Positions 13,044 through 21,482 of a DNA stretch of 23,664 nucleotides are shown here, piece by piece. The position numbers and the translations under genes are program-made. The DNA lies in the IMG/VR virus record IMGVR_UViG_3300009705_000118, positions 1 through 23,664 of that record; one strand, written 5' to 3'. The notes beneath the pieces are model-generated. The model did no database searches and was not told the DNA's origin. It was given only the letters and a program-made list of their open reading frames with translations. Origin of the DNA: a virus. How positions within the stretch are numbered: the first letter of the stretch is position 1; the number at the start of each line of letters is the position of its first letter.

Positions 13044-15482
13044 ATGGCAAACTTTACAATACAAGATAAAGACGGAAATAGCACCACTGTGACTATACCT
13101 GATTTTTCGTTGGAATCAACGCAGGCATTGGTGTTAGCCAATATCAAGCAATTAGTAAAAGGTGACAAACAAGTAATAGATGCGTTAAATGATATGGCTA
13201 ATAATTCTAAAGGCGCCAACGCCGGAGATAAAGATGCCGCATCAAAACAACAGCAATCACAAAAGACATTAATCGAAGAAAGTAAAAAGAATAGAACTTC
13301 GATGGGGCAAGGTTTTAAAAATCTTACCACAGGTATAGGCAGAGGCATCGGTGGCACACTGGCAACATTTGCCAAAGGAATGATAGCATTAGGTTCTGTA
13401 GTAACCGGAGTTGCAACTGCTCGATTTGTTACGTTAGGCGGAGCACTTACAGAACTAACTAAAGTAGGTTTAAGCCAACGTGATTCAACCATTCAAACTA
13501 TTACAAGTTTAAACTTATTAGGATTTAGCACAAACGAAGCGGTTCAATCCATGGTGAATAATTCACGTGCATTTGCTACAATGGGCAAGTCAGTTAGTGC
13601 CACAGTTGCCAGTGTGCAACAGTTAACCAACTATGGATTAGATCTTGGCACAGGCTTAGAAGAGCTAAACGACATAATAATTGAAGAACTAAACACAAGA
13701 GCACGTTTAACAAATGTAACAAGTTTGTCTGCTAAACAGCAGGACAGAATGAATAAAAATATAGCCAAAACTACACAAAAACAAGTTGAATATGCACAGG
13801 CATTAGGTGTTAGCACAGACACTATTAGAACTTTTGTTCAAACATTAATTGATGACAACGGGTACTTTACTGCTTCGCTGTTAACAATGAACAAAGATGC
13901 TCAGGAAAGCGTTATTACAGGCACAACAATGTTTGCTTCAGTATTAAGAGCATCAGCAGGAGAAGTTGGCGGCGAAATAGCGGCCGCAGTTCTTGAAGCG
14001 GCACAAGGTGGCGCAATTGGATTCAGTGATGCCGCGGTAGCAATGATTACTGTATTACCAAGATTAGCAGGCACAATGAATTCTGCAATCAACGACTTTG
14101 AAAACGGCTTTAAAAATGGCGAAGACATTGCAAAACAATTTACAACCGAATTAGCAAACTTATCTGATTCAGAAAGAGATAGGATTTTCCTACTTGCAAG
14201 AGCCGGCGACGAAATGGCCAAATCAATGGCACAGGCAGTTGTTGCCTCAGAGAATGCCTCAAAGAAACTTGAAAATCTTGGGTTAAATATTGATGATGCT
14301 CAAAAAGCCATGTTGGCATTTGCTTCTGTGACTAAACGATTTAAAGGCATGATGGATGGTATAATTACAATCATCACAGTAGAATTTGGTAAAGTAATGG
14401 GTTCAGGCGATGAACTGGACAACACATTAAAGGCATTAAACGATGCAACCACATTGGTTGCACAATCGTTTACTGGTATGGTACGAGCAGTATTAAAATC
14501 ATTTGATTTCTTTGGTAAAACATCAACCAACGCCGGAAAAGAAGTTAAAACTTTTGCAGACGCTATAAAATACTACAGCAGTTACATTACTGGATACATG
14601 GACAGGATAACAGATCGACTTAATAATGGCGAAAACTTATGGACCATAATGAAGAACCAGCTTTCGACATGGTGGAAAGATTCAGAGGCCAAAAAAACAT
14701 TTGATAGCATAGCAGAATGGATTAAAAACAAATTAAAAACCGCAACAACCTATGTTACTGATACAGTATTTGAAAAAATACCTGATATGTTTGATAAAAT
14801 AAAAAATATACTCTCTGATAAAGACACTTGGACACCTATATTTACTGCTATGGCGACAGCAATTACCGGGCTGTTTACCTGGGATAATTTGCAAAGGATA
14901 ATATTTGGTACTGCAACTCCAATGGCAGATGCAAAAAATACTCTCATAGACAAGAAGGACAAAGCTATTGAAACAGTTTCAAATGTAACTGCTCCTATTA
15001 AGAACGTTATTAAAAATGCCGTAGACTTTTTTAGACCTGAAAAAGACCAGGCTACAATTAATGATGCAACCGGAACTGGAACTGGAACAGTAACTGGAAC
15101 TGGAACAGTAACTGGAACTGGAACAGCAACTGGAACAGCAACTGGAACAAATTTTAAAAATAACACAGCCGGCTCAACTGTTAAAGTAATTGTTGGCAAT
15201 CCCAATAACGACGCTATTCCGGTTACTCCTGCTGTTAGTACAACTACAGCAACCGCGGCAAAGGCTGAGACTAACACAAAACCAGTAACAGATGAACGCA
15301 AAAAAGAAATAGAGAATAAGTTTCAAGAAATGTTGAAACTTATAATAGATAAGTCTACAGCAACTGATCAAACTATGAAAACTCTTACAGAAGCAATAGC
15401 AATGCAAGACACAAAAATGAATAGCCATTTAGAGAAGATTGTAACAAACACTAAAGCCACATCAAAAGGCGTTAATGCATAA
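13044..15482 (+). CDS. Tail tape measure protein (gp29-like role)
   Basis: An 812-aa protein with the look of a phage tape measure, which sets tail length and is later ejected. It has a helical Gln/Lys/Asp-rich N-terminus. A Gly/Ala-rich hydrophobic block at residues about 100-140 includes GIGRGIGGTLATFAKGMIAL. Long helical stretches follow, with further hydrophobic segments around residues 310-350 and 425-450 (for example MMDGIITIITVEFGKVMG). Then come a Thr/Gly repeat linker (677-702) and a charged helical C-terminus. T4 gp29 is 590 aa; a longer one implies a longer tail if the usual length rule holds. Direct similarity to gp29 is not evident, so the call rests on composition, size and neighbourhood beside gp26/51. 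No strong Shine-Dalgarno precedes ATG 13044. It is transcribed from a late octamer at 12963 and ends at a hairpin starting in its stop codon. Confidence 0.72.
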   Translation: MANFTIQDKDGNSTTVTIPDFSLESTQALVLANIKQLVKGDKQVIDALNDMANNSKGANAGDKDAASKQQQSQKTLIEESKKNRTSMGQGFKNLTTGIGRGIGGTLATFAKGMIALGSVVTGVATARFVTLGGALTELTKVGLSQRDSTIQTITSLNLLGFSTNEAVQSMVNNSRAFATMGKSVSATVASVQQLTNYGLDLGTGLEELNDIIIEELNTRARLTNVTSLSAKQQDRMNKNIAKTTQKQVEYAQALGVSTDTIRTFVQTLIDDNGYFTASLLTMNKDAQESVITGTTMFASVLRASAGEVGGEIAAAVLEAAQGGAIGFSDAAVAMITVLPRLAGTMNSAINDFENGFKNGEDIAKQFTTELANLSDSERDRIFLLARAGDEMAKSMAQAVVASENASKKLENLGLNIDDAQKAMLAFASVTKRFKGMMDGIITIITVEFGKVMGSGDELDNTLKALNDATTLVAQSFTGMVRAVLKSFDFFGKTSTNAGKEVKTFADAIKYYSSYITGYMDRITDRLNNGENLWTIMKNQLSTWWKDSEAKKTFDSIAEWIKNKLKTATTYVTDTVFEKIPDMFDKIKNILSDKDTWTPIFTAMATAITGLFTWDNLQRIIFGTATPMADAKNTLIDKKDKAIETVSNVTAPIKNVIKNAVDFFRPEKDQATINDATGTGTGTVTGTGTVTGTGTATGTATGTNFKNNTAGSTVKVIVGNPNNDAIPVTPAVSTTTATAAKAETNTKPVTDERKKEIENKFQEMLKLIIDKSTATDQTMKTLTEAIAMQDTKMNSHLEKIVTNTKATSKGVNA
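15072..15148 (+). repeat. Tandem GGAACT/GGAACAGTAACT repeats in the tape measure gene
   Basis: Six- and twelve-base units (GGAACT, GGAACAGTAACT, GGAACAGCAACT) repeat about nine times, in frame, encoding an alternating Thr-Gly linker with occasional Val or Ala. Every unit is a multiple of three, so gain or loss of copies would keep the frame and change linker length. It separates the long helical body from the C-terminal domain. Confidence 0.9.
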
Positions 15483-15502
15483 CTGGCCTTTCTTTGCCAG
15501 TT
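15481..15502 (+). terminator. Hairpin at the end of the tape measure gene
   Basis: AACTGGC (15481-15487) pairs perfectly with GCCAGTT (15496-15502) around an 8-nt pyrimidine loop, starting within the stop codon. Only a short TTCTT follows, so termination may be partial; it would insulate the gp20 promoter that begins 15 bp later. Confidence 0.55.
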
Positions 15503-15516
15503 CTTAAAATAAACAC

Positions 15517-15545
15517 TTGACATAAACCGATAAATAGTGTAATAT
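15517..15545 (+). promoter_or_regulatory. Overlapping sigma70-like and late promoters before gp20
   Basis: GATAAATA at 15529-15536 (GATAAATAGTGTAAT) is a late octamer of the same type as the others here; the predicted start near 15542 gives a 34-nt leader to gp20. The same segment carries TTGACA at 15517-15522 and TAATAT at 15540-15545 with a 17-bp spacer, a plausible sigma70 promoter. The two would compete for the same DNA. Confidence 0.6.
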
Positions 15546-15575
15546 AATTATACGATATAAAAAATCAGGAATATT

Positions 15576-17285
15576 ATGAGTTGGAGAAAACACTTTACAA
15601 CAGTTGACAATTCGGGTTTACCCTTAAATGTCACAGGTAGATCAAACGAAGGCGGTGGCCCAGGTGCCGCAACCAGTAGATATGCAAGTTGGTTACCGGA
15701 AGTATATGCAGGAAGTCCTAACAGACTTATGCGTTACATTCAGTACGATCAAATGGACAATGACTTAGAAGTTAATGCCGCGTTAGACACAATTGCTGAA
15801 TTTGGAACACAAGAAGACGAACAAACAGGCATGCCTTTTGAACTATCGTATAATGTAACACCAAGCGACACTGAACAAAAAATTCTTGCTAAAACATTAG
15901 CACAATGGTGTAAACTAAACAACTTACATAAAAGAGCATTTAGAATGTTCCGTAACTCTTTAAAGTACGGCGATCAGTTCTTTATTAGAGACCCAGAGAC
16001 ATTTGAACTATTTTGGATTGACCCTGCAAACATTGAAAAGGTTATTGTTAACGAAAGCGAAGGTAAGAAAATTGAAACTTACTTTGTTAAAAACCTTGAA
16101 CCAAACTTTGTAGAACAACTTGCAACAGATGTAGCACCATTACACAAAAGACCATATGGGTCCGGTGCATCTGGAATAACAATGGGCAGTATTGGTACGT
16201 CAACAAGCAACTATATGACAGGTGCTATTGATGGAGTAGATCAAGGAATGCCAGTTGATGCAAGACACATTGTACATATTAGTTTAACAGAAGGCATGGA
16301 TCATTCATGGCCCTTTGGTATTAGTATCCTCGAACCAATTTTTAAAGTTTTCAAGCAAAAAGAATTACTTGAAGACAGTATTATTATTTACAGAGTTCAC
16401 AGAGCACCAGAAAGAAGAGTGTTTATGATTGACGTAGGTAATATGCCACCTCACAAAGCAAGACAGTACTTAGAACAAGTTAAGTATGAAGTACAGCAAA
16501 AACGAGTGCCTAATAAAAAATCAGATGGCAGTAGTGTTGTAGATGCCGCTTATAACCCAATGAGCATGTTGGAAGACTACTTCTTTGCACAGACGGCAGA
16601 CGGCAGAGGAAGTAAAGTAGACACATTACCGGGTGGTGAAAACCTGGGACAAATTGATGATTTAAGGTACTTTAATAACAAGTTATTGCGTGGATTACGA
16701 ATACCAAGTTCTTACTTACCTACAGGCCCGGACGACGGTTCCGCGGTGTATAATGACGGTAAAGTAGGCGTTGCATACATTCAAGAATATAGATTTGCAA
16801 AGTATGTTGAAAGACTACAAAAACAAGTTGAAGAAGATCTTGACAGAGAATTTAAAATGTTTATCAAGCATAGAGGCATTGAAATAGATAGTGCTGATTT
16901 TGATATTGAATTTAATAAGCCTATGAACTTTACAAGTTACAGAGACTTACAGTTAGATACAGAAAGAGCTCAATTGTTTAATCAAGTTGCTACTATTCCG
17001 TTTGTAAGTAATCAGTTTAAACTTAAAAAGTATCTTGGTTTAACTGAAACAGAGCTTAAAGAGAACGAAGATCTATGGCGTAAAGAAAATCAGTACAGCA
17101 AGTTTGCTAACGAAGGACAACAAGCAGATCTAAGAAACTTAGGTATTAGAACAGAACCTGATGCCGCAGTTGACCCAGAAGCAGAACTTGATATTGATAT
17201 GCAAGGTATTCCGGGTGCAGTAGATGGCGAGCCAGACATAAATACTAATGCGCCACCCATTGATGGCGGAATAGAGAGTATATAA
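15576..17285 (+). CDS. 20: gp20 portal vertex protein
   Basis: The dodecameric portal through which DNA is packaged and on which the prohead is nucleated. Diagnostic blocks are LMRYIQYDQMDNDLEVNAAL followed by DTIAEF near residue 50, MFRNSLKYGDQFFIRDPETF near 125, VHRAPERRVFMIDVGNMPPH near 270, and LPGGENLGQIDDLRYFNNKL then LRGLRIPSSYLPTGPDD near 350-390. These are the most conserved parts of T4-like g20. Its 569 aa is slightly longer than T4 gp20 (524 aa) because of an acidic C-terminal tail (AELDIDMQGIPGAVDGEPD). The start has a GGA-type ribosome site. It ends in a TAATG overlap with the next gene, so portal and core protein are coupled. Confidence 0.96.
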   Translation: MSWRKHFTTVDNSGLPLNVTGRSNEGGGPGAATSRYASWLPEVYAGSPNRLMRYIQYDQMDNDLEVNAALDTIAEFGTQEDEQTGMPFELSYNVTPSDTEQKILAKTLAQWCKLNNLHKRAFRMFRNSLKYGDQFFIRDPETFELFWIDPANIEKVIVNESEGKKIETYFVKNLEPNFVEQLATDVAPLHKRPYGSGASGITMGSIGTSTSNYMTGAIDGVDQGMPVDARHIVHISLTEGMDHSWPFGISILEPIFKVFKQKELLEDSIIIYRVHRAPERRVFMIDVGNMPPHKARQYLEQVKYEVQQKRVPNKKSDGSSVVDAAYNPMSMLEDYFFAQTADGRGSKVDTLPGGENLGQIDDLRYFNNKLLRGLRIPSSYLPTGPDDGSAVYNDGKVGVAYIQEYRFAKYVERLQKQVEEDLDREFKMFIKHRGIEIDSADFDIEFNKPMNFTSYRDLQLDTERAQLFNQVATIPFVSNQFKLKKYLGLTETELKENEDLWRKENQYSKFANEGQQADLRNLGIRTEPDAAVDPEAELDIDMQGIPGAVDGEPDINTNAPPIDGGIESI

Positions 17286-17488
17286 TGAGACTTAACGAAT
17301 TTTACAATCCGGAATTTGATGCTTTACAAAAACGTAGTAAAGACGACACACGAAAAAGTAAACTAACTTTGGAAATGTTAAACAAATTGCGTAAAGTAAG
17401 AGAAATTAAAAAAGCTGAAGAGCTTGAACACGATAAATTTGTTAAAGTTATGTATGCGGCTCCAACAGACGCTGGCCCAGGGCTTTAG
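17285..17488 (+). CDS. 67: Small gp67-like prohead core protein
   Basis: A 67-aa, Lys/Arg-rich helical protein (KLTLEMLNKLRKVREIKKAE) that begins in the gp20 stop codon. In T4 the small core protein gp67 follows gp20 in the same place and has a similar size (80 aa), though the T4 protein is more acidic. Comparable short proteins are found between gp20 and gp21 in marine T4-like phages. The role in prohead core assembly is inferred from position. The C-terminus (MYAAPTDAGPGL) is flexible in appearance. Confidence 0.55.
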   Translation: MRLNEFYNPEFDALQKRSKDDTRKSKLTLEMLNKLRKVREIKKAEELEHDKFVKVMYAAPTDAGPGL

Positions 17489-17678
17489 TAAACATAGTAT
17501 ATATTAATGCACTTTTTGTGTATAAATATCTGTTCACACCAGGCTTTTGCCCGAAAATCACACCATAATCACAGTATTTAACACCACTCATATAAGTATA
17601 ATAGACGATTTGTAGCAATTGCAGGCAAATCATTGACTAATGTTAATTTAACAATTAATTTTTAAATAGGAGACCACA
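17489..17678 (+). promoter_or_regulatory. Intergenic region with late promoter TATAAATA and hairpin
   Basis: TATAAATA at 17521-17528 is a perfect match to the T4 late consensus and would start a message near 17534 with a leader of about 145 nt for the gp68-like gene. The leader holds a 6-bp stem GATTTG/CAAATC (17607-17631). AGGAG at 17668-17672 gives a strong ribosome site. I see no gene in this stretch. Confidence 0.6.
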
Positions 17679-18449
17679 ATGTCAGAGTCAAGAAATAAAT
17701 TAGAAGACATTCTTGAACTTCTCCTTTCAGAAGAAAACGAAAAAGCAGAAGAAATGCTACATGAGTATGTTGTTGCTAAGGCAAGAGCAGAATATGAAAA
17801 AGTTTTAGACGAAAGTTCAGAAGTTGAAGAAGAAGAAACAGTTGAAGAAGCTGAAGAAACCGAAGAAGAAGCAGTTGAAGAAACTGTCGAAACTGAAGAA
17901 GAAGCAGTAGAAGAAGCTTTCGGAGAAGAAGAAGTTATCGATCAGTCAAATGATTTCGAAGCAGATATCATGTCCGGCGATGATGAAATTGAAAGCGATG
18001 AAGTTGGTGAAGAAGATGAAGACTTAGAAGACAAAGTCGACGATCTTTCAGCTGAACTTGAAGAGCTTAAAGCAGAATTCGAAAAACTATTAGCAGATGA
18101 CGAAGTAGACGGAATGGATGACGGTGAAGAAGCTGAATTTGATGCAGACAGCGATGAGCTACCTGTAGAAGACGAGCTTGATCTTGAATCAGTTGAGTAT
18201 ACTTTAGAAGATGCAGAGTCAGAAGACGAAGTAGTTGAAGAAGCAACAAAACTTTCAGATACAGTAGCAACACCAAGTGCACCAGGTGAAGATTCAAAAG
18301 AATCACCACTTACTAAAGCACCGGCTCAACCAGCAGTTACTTTAGCAAAACCTGTTAAAGCAAACGACGGCGGAGAAGGCAAAAAAGGTGAAGCGGCAAA
18401 AGACAACACACCTACAGACAACATTAAAGTTGAACCAAAAAAGGCATAA
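17679..18449 (+). CDS. 68: gp68-like acidic prohead core protein
   Basis: A 256-aa, extremely acidic protein lying between gp67-like and gp21, the T4 location of gp68. The N-terminal 45 residues form an ordinary helix pair (NKLEDILELLLSEENEKAEE). Residues about 48-80 are a Glu/Val/Thr repeat (EEAVEETVETEEEAVEEA), then Asp/Glu-rich sequence with a short coiled coil (DKVDDLSAELEELKAEFEKL). The C-terminal 70 residues are a Pro/Ala/Lys-rich, disordered tail. T4 gp68 is 141 aa. Internal core proteins are usually digested by gp21 after assembly, and several Leu-x-Glu sites fit its preference. The acidic charge fits a removable filler of the prohead interior. A clear AGGAG precedes ATG 17679. Confidence 0.65.
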   Translation: MSESRNKLEDILELLLSEENEKAEEMLHEYVVAKARAEYEKVLDESSEVEEEETVEEAEETEEEAVEETVETEEEAVEEAFGEEEVIDQSNDFEADIMSGDDEIESDEVGEEDEDLEDKVDDLSAELEELKAEFEKLLADDEVDGMDDGEEAEFDADSDELPVEDELDLESVEYTLEDAESEDEVVEEATKLSDTVATPSAPGEDSKESPLTKAPAQPAVTLAKPVKANDGGEGKKGEAAKDNTPTDNIKVEPKKA

Positions 18450-18478
18450 GTCTTTTTTAACTGATAGGAATATTTTTA

Positions 18479-19102
18479 ATGGCTAATAAATTATACGAAT
18501 ACATAGCACCAGAAGTCAGCAAGTGTCAGATTACTGAATCAGCTGATGGTAAGGAACTGTTTATGGCAGGACTATTCATCCAGGGCGACGTAAAAAATCA
18601 AAATGGTAGAATATATCCTAAAGATGAAATTAAAAAAGCTGTTGAAAGTGTAAGAACACGTCTACAACAAGGCGAAACTGTAATGGGTGAGTTAGATCAT
18701 CCAGAAGAATTACAGATAAATTTAGACCGCGTAAGTCATATCATAACTGATATGCATTGCGACGACAGTAACGGTTTAGGTAAGTTGAAAATTATAGAGA
18801 CACCGATGGGTAACATTGCGAAAGCATTGTTAAAGGCGGGAGCAAAACTTGGTGTATCAAGTAGAGGAAGCGGTAATGTCAGCGAAAGCGGCGCTGTTTC
18901 TGATTTTGATATAGTAACAGTAGACATTGTGGCGCAACCGAGTGCCCCAGACGCCTATCCCAAGACTATCTATGAGAGTTTATTTAATATGCGTGGAGGT
19001 GCCTCAATTTTTGAGACCGCATCTGCGTTAACACACGATAAAAGTGCAGAAAGACATTTAATGAAACAGATCACTAATTTCATTAATGAACTTAAATTAT
19101 AA
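18479..19102 (+). CDS. 21: gp21 prohead core scaffold protease
   Basis: The serine protease that cleaves core and capsid proteins after (Leu/Ile)-x-Glu during head maturation. The family signature is complete: GRIYPKDEIKKAV at 43-55, MGELDHPE with candidate catalytic His74, NLDRVSHII, LGVSSRGSGNV with candidate catalytic Ser127 or Ser128, then DFDIVTVDIVAQPSAPDAYP containing Asp149. Its 207 aa equals the usual length (T4 gp21 is 212 aa). It follows the gp68-like gene by 29 nt and precedes the scaffold by 13 nt. The ribosome site AGGA stands about 10 nt from the ATG. Confidence 0.95.
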   Translation: MANKLYEYIAPEVSKCQITESADGKELFMAGLFIQGDVKNQNGRIYPKDEIKKAVESVRTRLQQGETVMGELDHPEELQINLDRVSHIITDMHCDDSNGLGKLKIIETPMGNIAKALLKAGAKLGVSSRGSGNVSESGAVSDFDIVTVDIVAQPSAPDAYPKTIYESLFNMRGGASIFETASALTHDKSAERHLMKQITNFINELKL

Positions 19103-19115
19103 GTAGGAGACTACT

Positions 19116-20231
19116 ATGGCAGTGACTATAAATGACATGCTTGAAAACGTTGAATTAACTGAACAAGTTAAGACAGATATTCAAGACGCATGGACTCAGA
19201 AAATTTCTGAAGCAAGAGATGAACTGACCGCTGAACTTAGAGAAGAATTTGCAAGTAGATACGAACATGACAAAAGTCAGATCGTTGAAGCTGTTGACAC
19301 ATTCATTTCAGAAAAAGTAGAAGCAGAAGTACAATTGATTGCAGAAGAAAGAGAGGTCCTTGCAACAGATCGTGTCAAATATCACAAAGCCATTAGTGAA
19401 CATGCAAAACTACTTGACACTTTTGTTACTCAAGCAGTAGCGAAAGAGGTTAAAGAACTTCGTGCAGATAGAACAAAAGTAAGCGAACACGTTACTAAAC
19501 TCGATGAGTTTGTAACAGAATCACTTGCTGGAGAACTTTCTGAATTCCACGAAGATAAGAAATCTTTAGTTGAGCAAAAAGTCAAAATGGTAAGAGAAGG
19601 CAAAAAGCAATTAGCAGAAGCCAAAGCAGAATTTATTAAAAAAGCCGCTAACAAAGTCGAAGGCATTGTTAATGGTGTAATTATAAATGAAGTTAGCTCT
19701 TTCCGTAATGATATTACTAAGGCACGTGAAAATGACTTCGGTCGAAGAATTTTTGAAGCATTTGCTAACGAATATGGTACAAGTTACCTAAACGAAGCAA
19801 AAGAAATCAAGAGTATACAGAAACAAATAGCTGATATGGAACAAAAACTTAATGAATCTAAGCAAGTAATTGCTGAGAGTGAGGACGCAACGAAACTTGT
19901 AGAATCTAAATTAAGAATAGCAGAAGACAAAATGACTCGTAAAGAGACATTATTAAGTCTGACAGCACCGTTAGGCAAAGAGAAGAAAGAAATAATGTTT
20001 GATTTACTTGAAAGTGTCAAAACATCTAAATTGGAAGAGTCCTTTAACAAGTACTTACCTTCAGTTTTAGATGGAGAAACACCAAGAGCAAAGAAAACAT
20101 TGTCAGAATCAGTCGTCAGTGTAAAAACTGGAGACAAGAAGGCCGTTGCAAACGCAAAAGCCGATGACGTAAACTCTGATGATGTCGTTGAACTTGACAT
20201 GATCAGAAAATTAGCCGGACTTTCAAAATAA
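19116..20231 (+). CDS. 22: gp22 prohead scaffold core protein
   Basis: The major scaffold around which gp23 assembles, destroyed by gp21 afterwards. It is almost entirely helical and charged: MAVTINDMLENVELTEQVKT, then long Glu/Lys/Ala coiled coils with near-repeated blocks (KLLDTFVTQAVAKEVKELRA and KLDEFVTESLAGELSEFHED), and a globular-looking C-terminal part ending MIRKLAGLSK. The block GRRIFEAFANEYGTSYLNE near residue 210 is typical of T4-like gp22. At 371 aa it is longer than T4 gp22 (269 aa). It has a strong GTAGGAG ribosome site and lies between gp21 and gp23 as in T4. Confidence 0.92.
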   Translation: MAVTINDMLENVELTEQVKTDIQDAWTQKISEARDELTAELREEFASRYEHDKSQIVEAVDTFISEKVEAEVQLIAEEREVLATDRVKYHKAISEHAKLLDTFVTQAVAKEVKELRADRTKVSEHVTKLDEFVTESLAGELSEFHEDKKSLVEQKVKMVREGKKQLAEAKAEFIKKAANKVEGIVNGVIINEVSSFRNDITKARENDFGRRIFEAFANEYGTSYLNEAKEIKSIQKQIADMEQKLNESKQVIAESEDATKLVESKLRIAEDKMTRKETLLSLTAPLGKEKKEIMFDLLESVKTSKLEESFNKYLPSVLDGETPRAKKTLSESVVSVKTGDKKAVANAKADDVNSDDVVELDMIRKLAGLSK

Positions 20232-20245
20232 TTAGGAGTAATAAA

Positions 20246-21385
20246 ATGGCAAATTTATTTGAGAGCAACTGGTCGGCAACAAAAGACGCATTAATGGAAG
20301 GTGTAACGGGTAACCGTAAATCTACATTAGATGTGGTTCTTGAAAATAGCAGAAGGTATTTACAAGAGTCCGCAACAGCAGGTGCAACAGGTGCCGGTTC
20401 AGTAGCAACTTTAAACAAAGTAATGTTACCGTTAATCAGAAGGGTTATGCCTTCAGTTATCGCTAACGAATTAGTAGGCGTTCAGCCTATGACTGGCCCA
20501 GTAGGGCAAATCCATACACTAAGAGTCCGTTATGCGGAAACTGGTGGTGGAGCAACAGCAGGTGACGAGGCTTTAAGTCCTTTCAAACTTGCTTCAACTT
20601 ATGCTGGTTCTCCGGACGCAACTGCGGCCGCTGAAGGAACTACAGGTAAGAAAATGAGCATTCAAATCTTAAAAGAAACTGTTGAAGCTAAGACAAGACG
20701 TCTAAGCGCCAGATGGACTTTTGAGGCGGCTCAGGATGCAGAATCTATGCACGGCGTTGATGTCGAAGCAGAAATTATGCAGGCTTTAGCACAAGAGATT
20801 GTTGTTGAAATCGATCAAGAAATTATCGGTTCATTAAGAACTCTTGCAGGTGCTGGAACAACTTTAGACTTCTCCTCTTTAAGTGGAACAAGTGTATACG
20901 TTGGTGACAGACATGCGGCTTTGGCAATTGAGATCAACAGAGCGGCTAACAGAATCGCGGCAAGAACAAGACGTGGTGCTGGTAACTATATCGTTGTATC
21001 TCCAGAAGCATTGACAATACTACAAAGTGCGTCAACTTCTACTTTCGCAAGAACAACTGAAGGTTCTTTTGAAGCTCCTACAAACACTAAGTTTGTTGGT
21101 ACTTTAAACGGAACAATCAAAGTATTTGTAGATAACTATGCGGCTGACGGAACTAAGGTTCTTGTTGGTTACAAAGGTTCTTCAGAAACTGATGCTCCTG
21201 CGTTCTATTGTCCTTATATCCCATTAATGAGCACAGGTCCAGTTATGGATCCTGCTACTTTTGAACCAGTCGTGTCATTTATGACAAGATACGGTTACAA
21301 AGAACTTACTAATACAGCAAGTTCATTGGGTAACGCGGCAGACTATGTTGATGCAATTACATTGTCCAACATATCTTTCCAGTAA
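20246..21385 (+). CDS. 23: gp23 major capsid protein
   Basis: The main shell protein, HK97 fold. Hallmark sequences are KVMLPLIRRVMPSVIANELV followed by GVQPMTGPVGQIHTLRVRYA, SARWTFEAAQDAESMHG near residue 153, AQEIVVEIDQEIIGSLR, ANRIAARTRRGAGNYIVVSP near 235 and YCPYIPLMSTGPVMDPATFE near 322. Its 379 aa is shorter than T4 gp23 (521 aa), lacking most of the inserted domain, as in marine relatives. The N-terminal propeptide probably ends at Leu-Gln-Glu (residues 39-41), a gp21 cleavage site, leaving a mature protein starting at Ser42. It has an AGGAG ribosome site 14 nt behind gp22 and is closed by a strong terminator. Confidence 0.97.
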   Translation: MANLFESNWSATKDALMEGVTGNRKSTLDVVLENSRRYLQESATAGATGAGSVATLNKVMLPLIRRVMPSVIANELVGVQPMTGPVGQIHTLRVRYAETGGGATAGDEALSPFKLASTYAGSPDATAAAEGTTGKKMSIQILKETVEAKTRRLSARWTFEAAQDAESMHGVDVEAEIMQALAQEIVVEIDQEIIGSLRTLAGAGTTLDFSSLSGTSVYVGDRHAALAIEINRAANRIAARTRRGAGNYIVVSPEALTILQSASTSTFARTTEGSFEAPTNTKFVGTLNGTIKVFVDNYAADGTKVLVGYKGSSETDAPAFYCPYIPLMSTGPVMDPATFEPVVSFMTRYGYKELTNTASSLGNAADYVDAITLSNISFQ

Positions 21386-21424
21386 GCCTTAAAACTTATT
21401 AGAACAGTTTCATTAGAAACAATT

Positions 21425-21457
21425 AAAAAGCACTTTCTCCGGAAGGTGCTTTTTTTT
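21425..21457 (+). terminator. Rho-independent terminator after gp23
   Basis: A 13-bp stem (21425-21437 with 21442-21454, one G-T pair, TCCG loop) overlaps a run of eight T (21450-21457). It is the strongest intrinsic terminator in the window and separates the head operon from the fibre gene. The leftward strand has a shorter T-run (the A-run 21425-21429), so weak bidirectional use is possible. Confidence 0.93.
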
Positions 21458-21474
21458 GACTTTTTAATCATTGT

Positions 21475-21482
21475 GATAAATA
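21475..21482 (+). promoter_or_regulatory. Late promoter octamer for the fibre gene
   Basis: GATAAATAGT at 21475-21484, 17 bp after the gp23 terminator T-run, is identical over ten bases to the elements before gp20 and the tape measure gene. The predicted start near 21488 gives a short leader with AGGAT ahead of ATG 21516. Confidence 0.7.

Noticed and set aside
14750-15301. 183-aa minus-strand open frame with Val-Pro repeats
   Set aside because: It is the antisense of the tape measure gene; the repeats mirror the Thr-Gly codons and no ribosome site or neighbour supports it.
18437-18458. AAAAAAG/CTTTTTT inverted repeat at the end of the gp68-like gene
   Set aside because: One G-C pair only and very unstable as RNA; unlikely to terminate between core protein and protease genes.
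19784-20200. 138-aa minus-strand open frame opposite gp22
   Set aside because: Antisense of a clear gp22; Ser/Phe/Leu-rich composition is what the reverse of Glu/Lys-rich coding gives.
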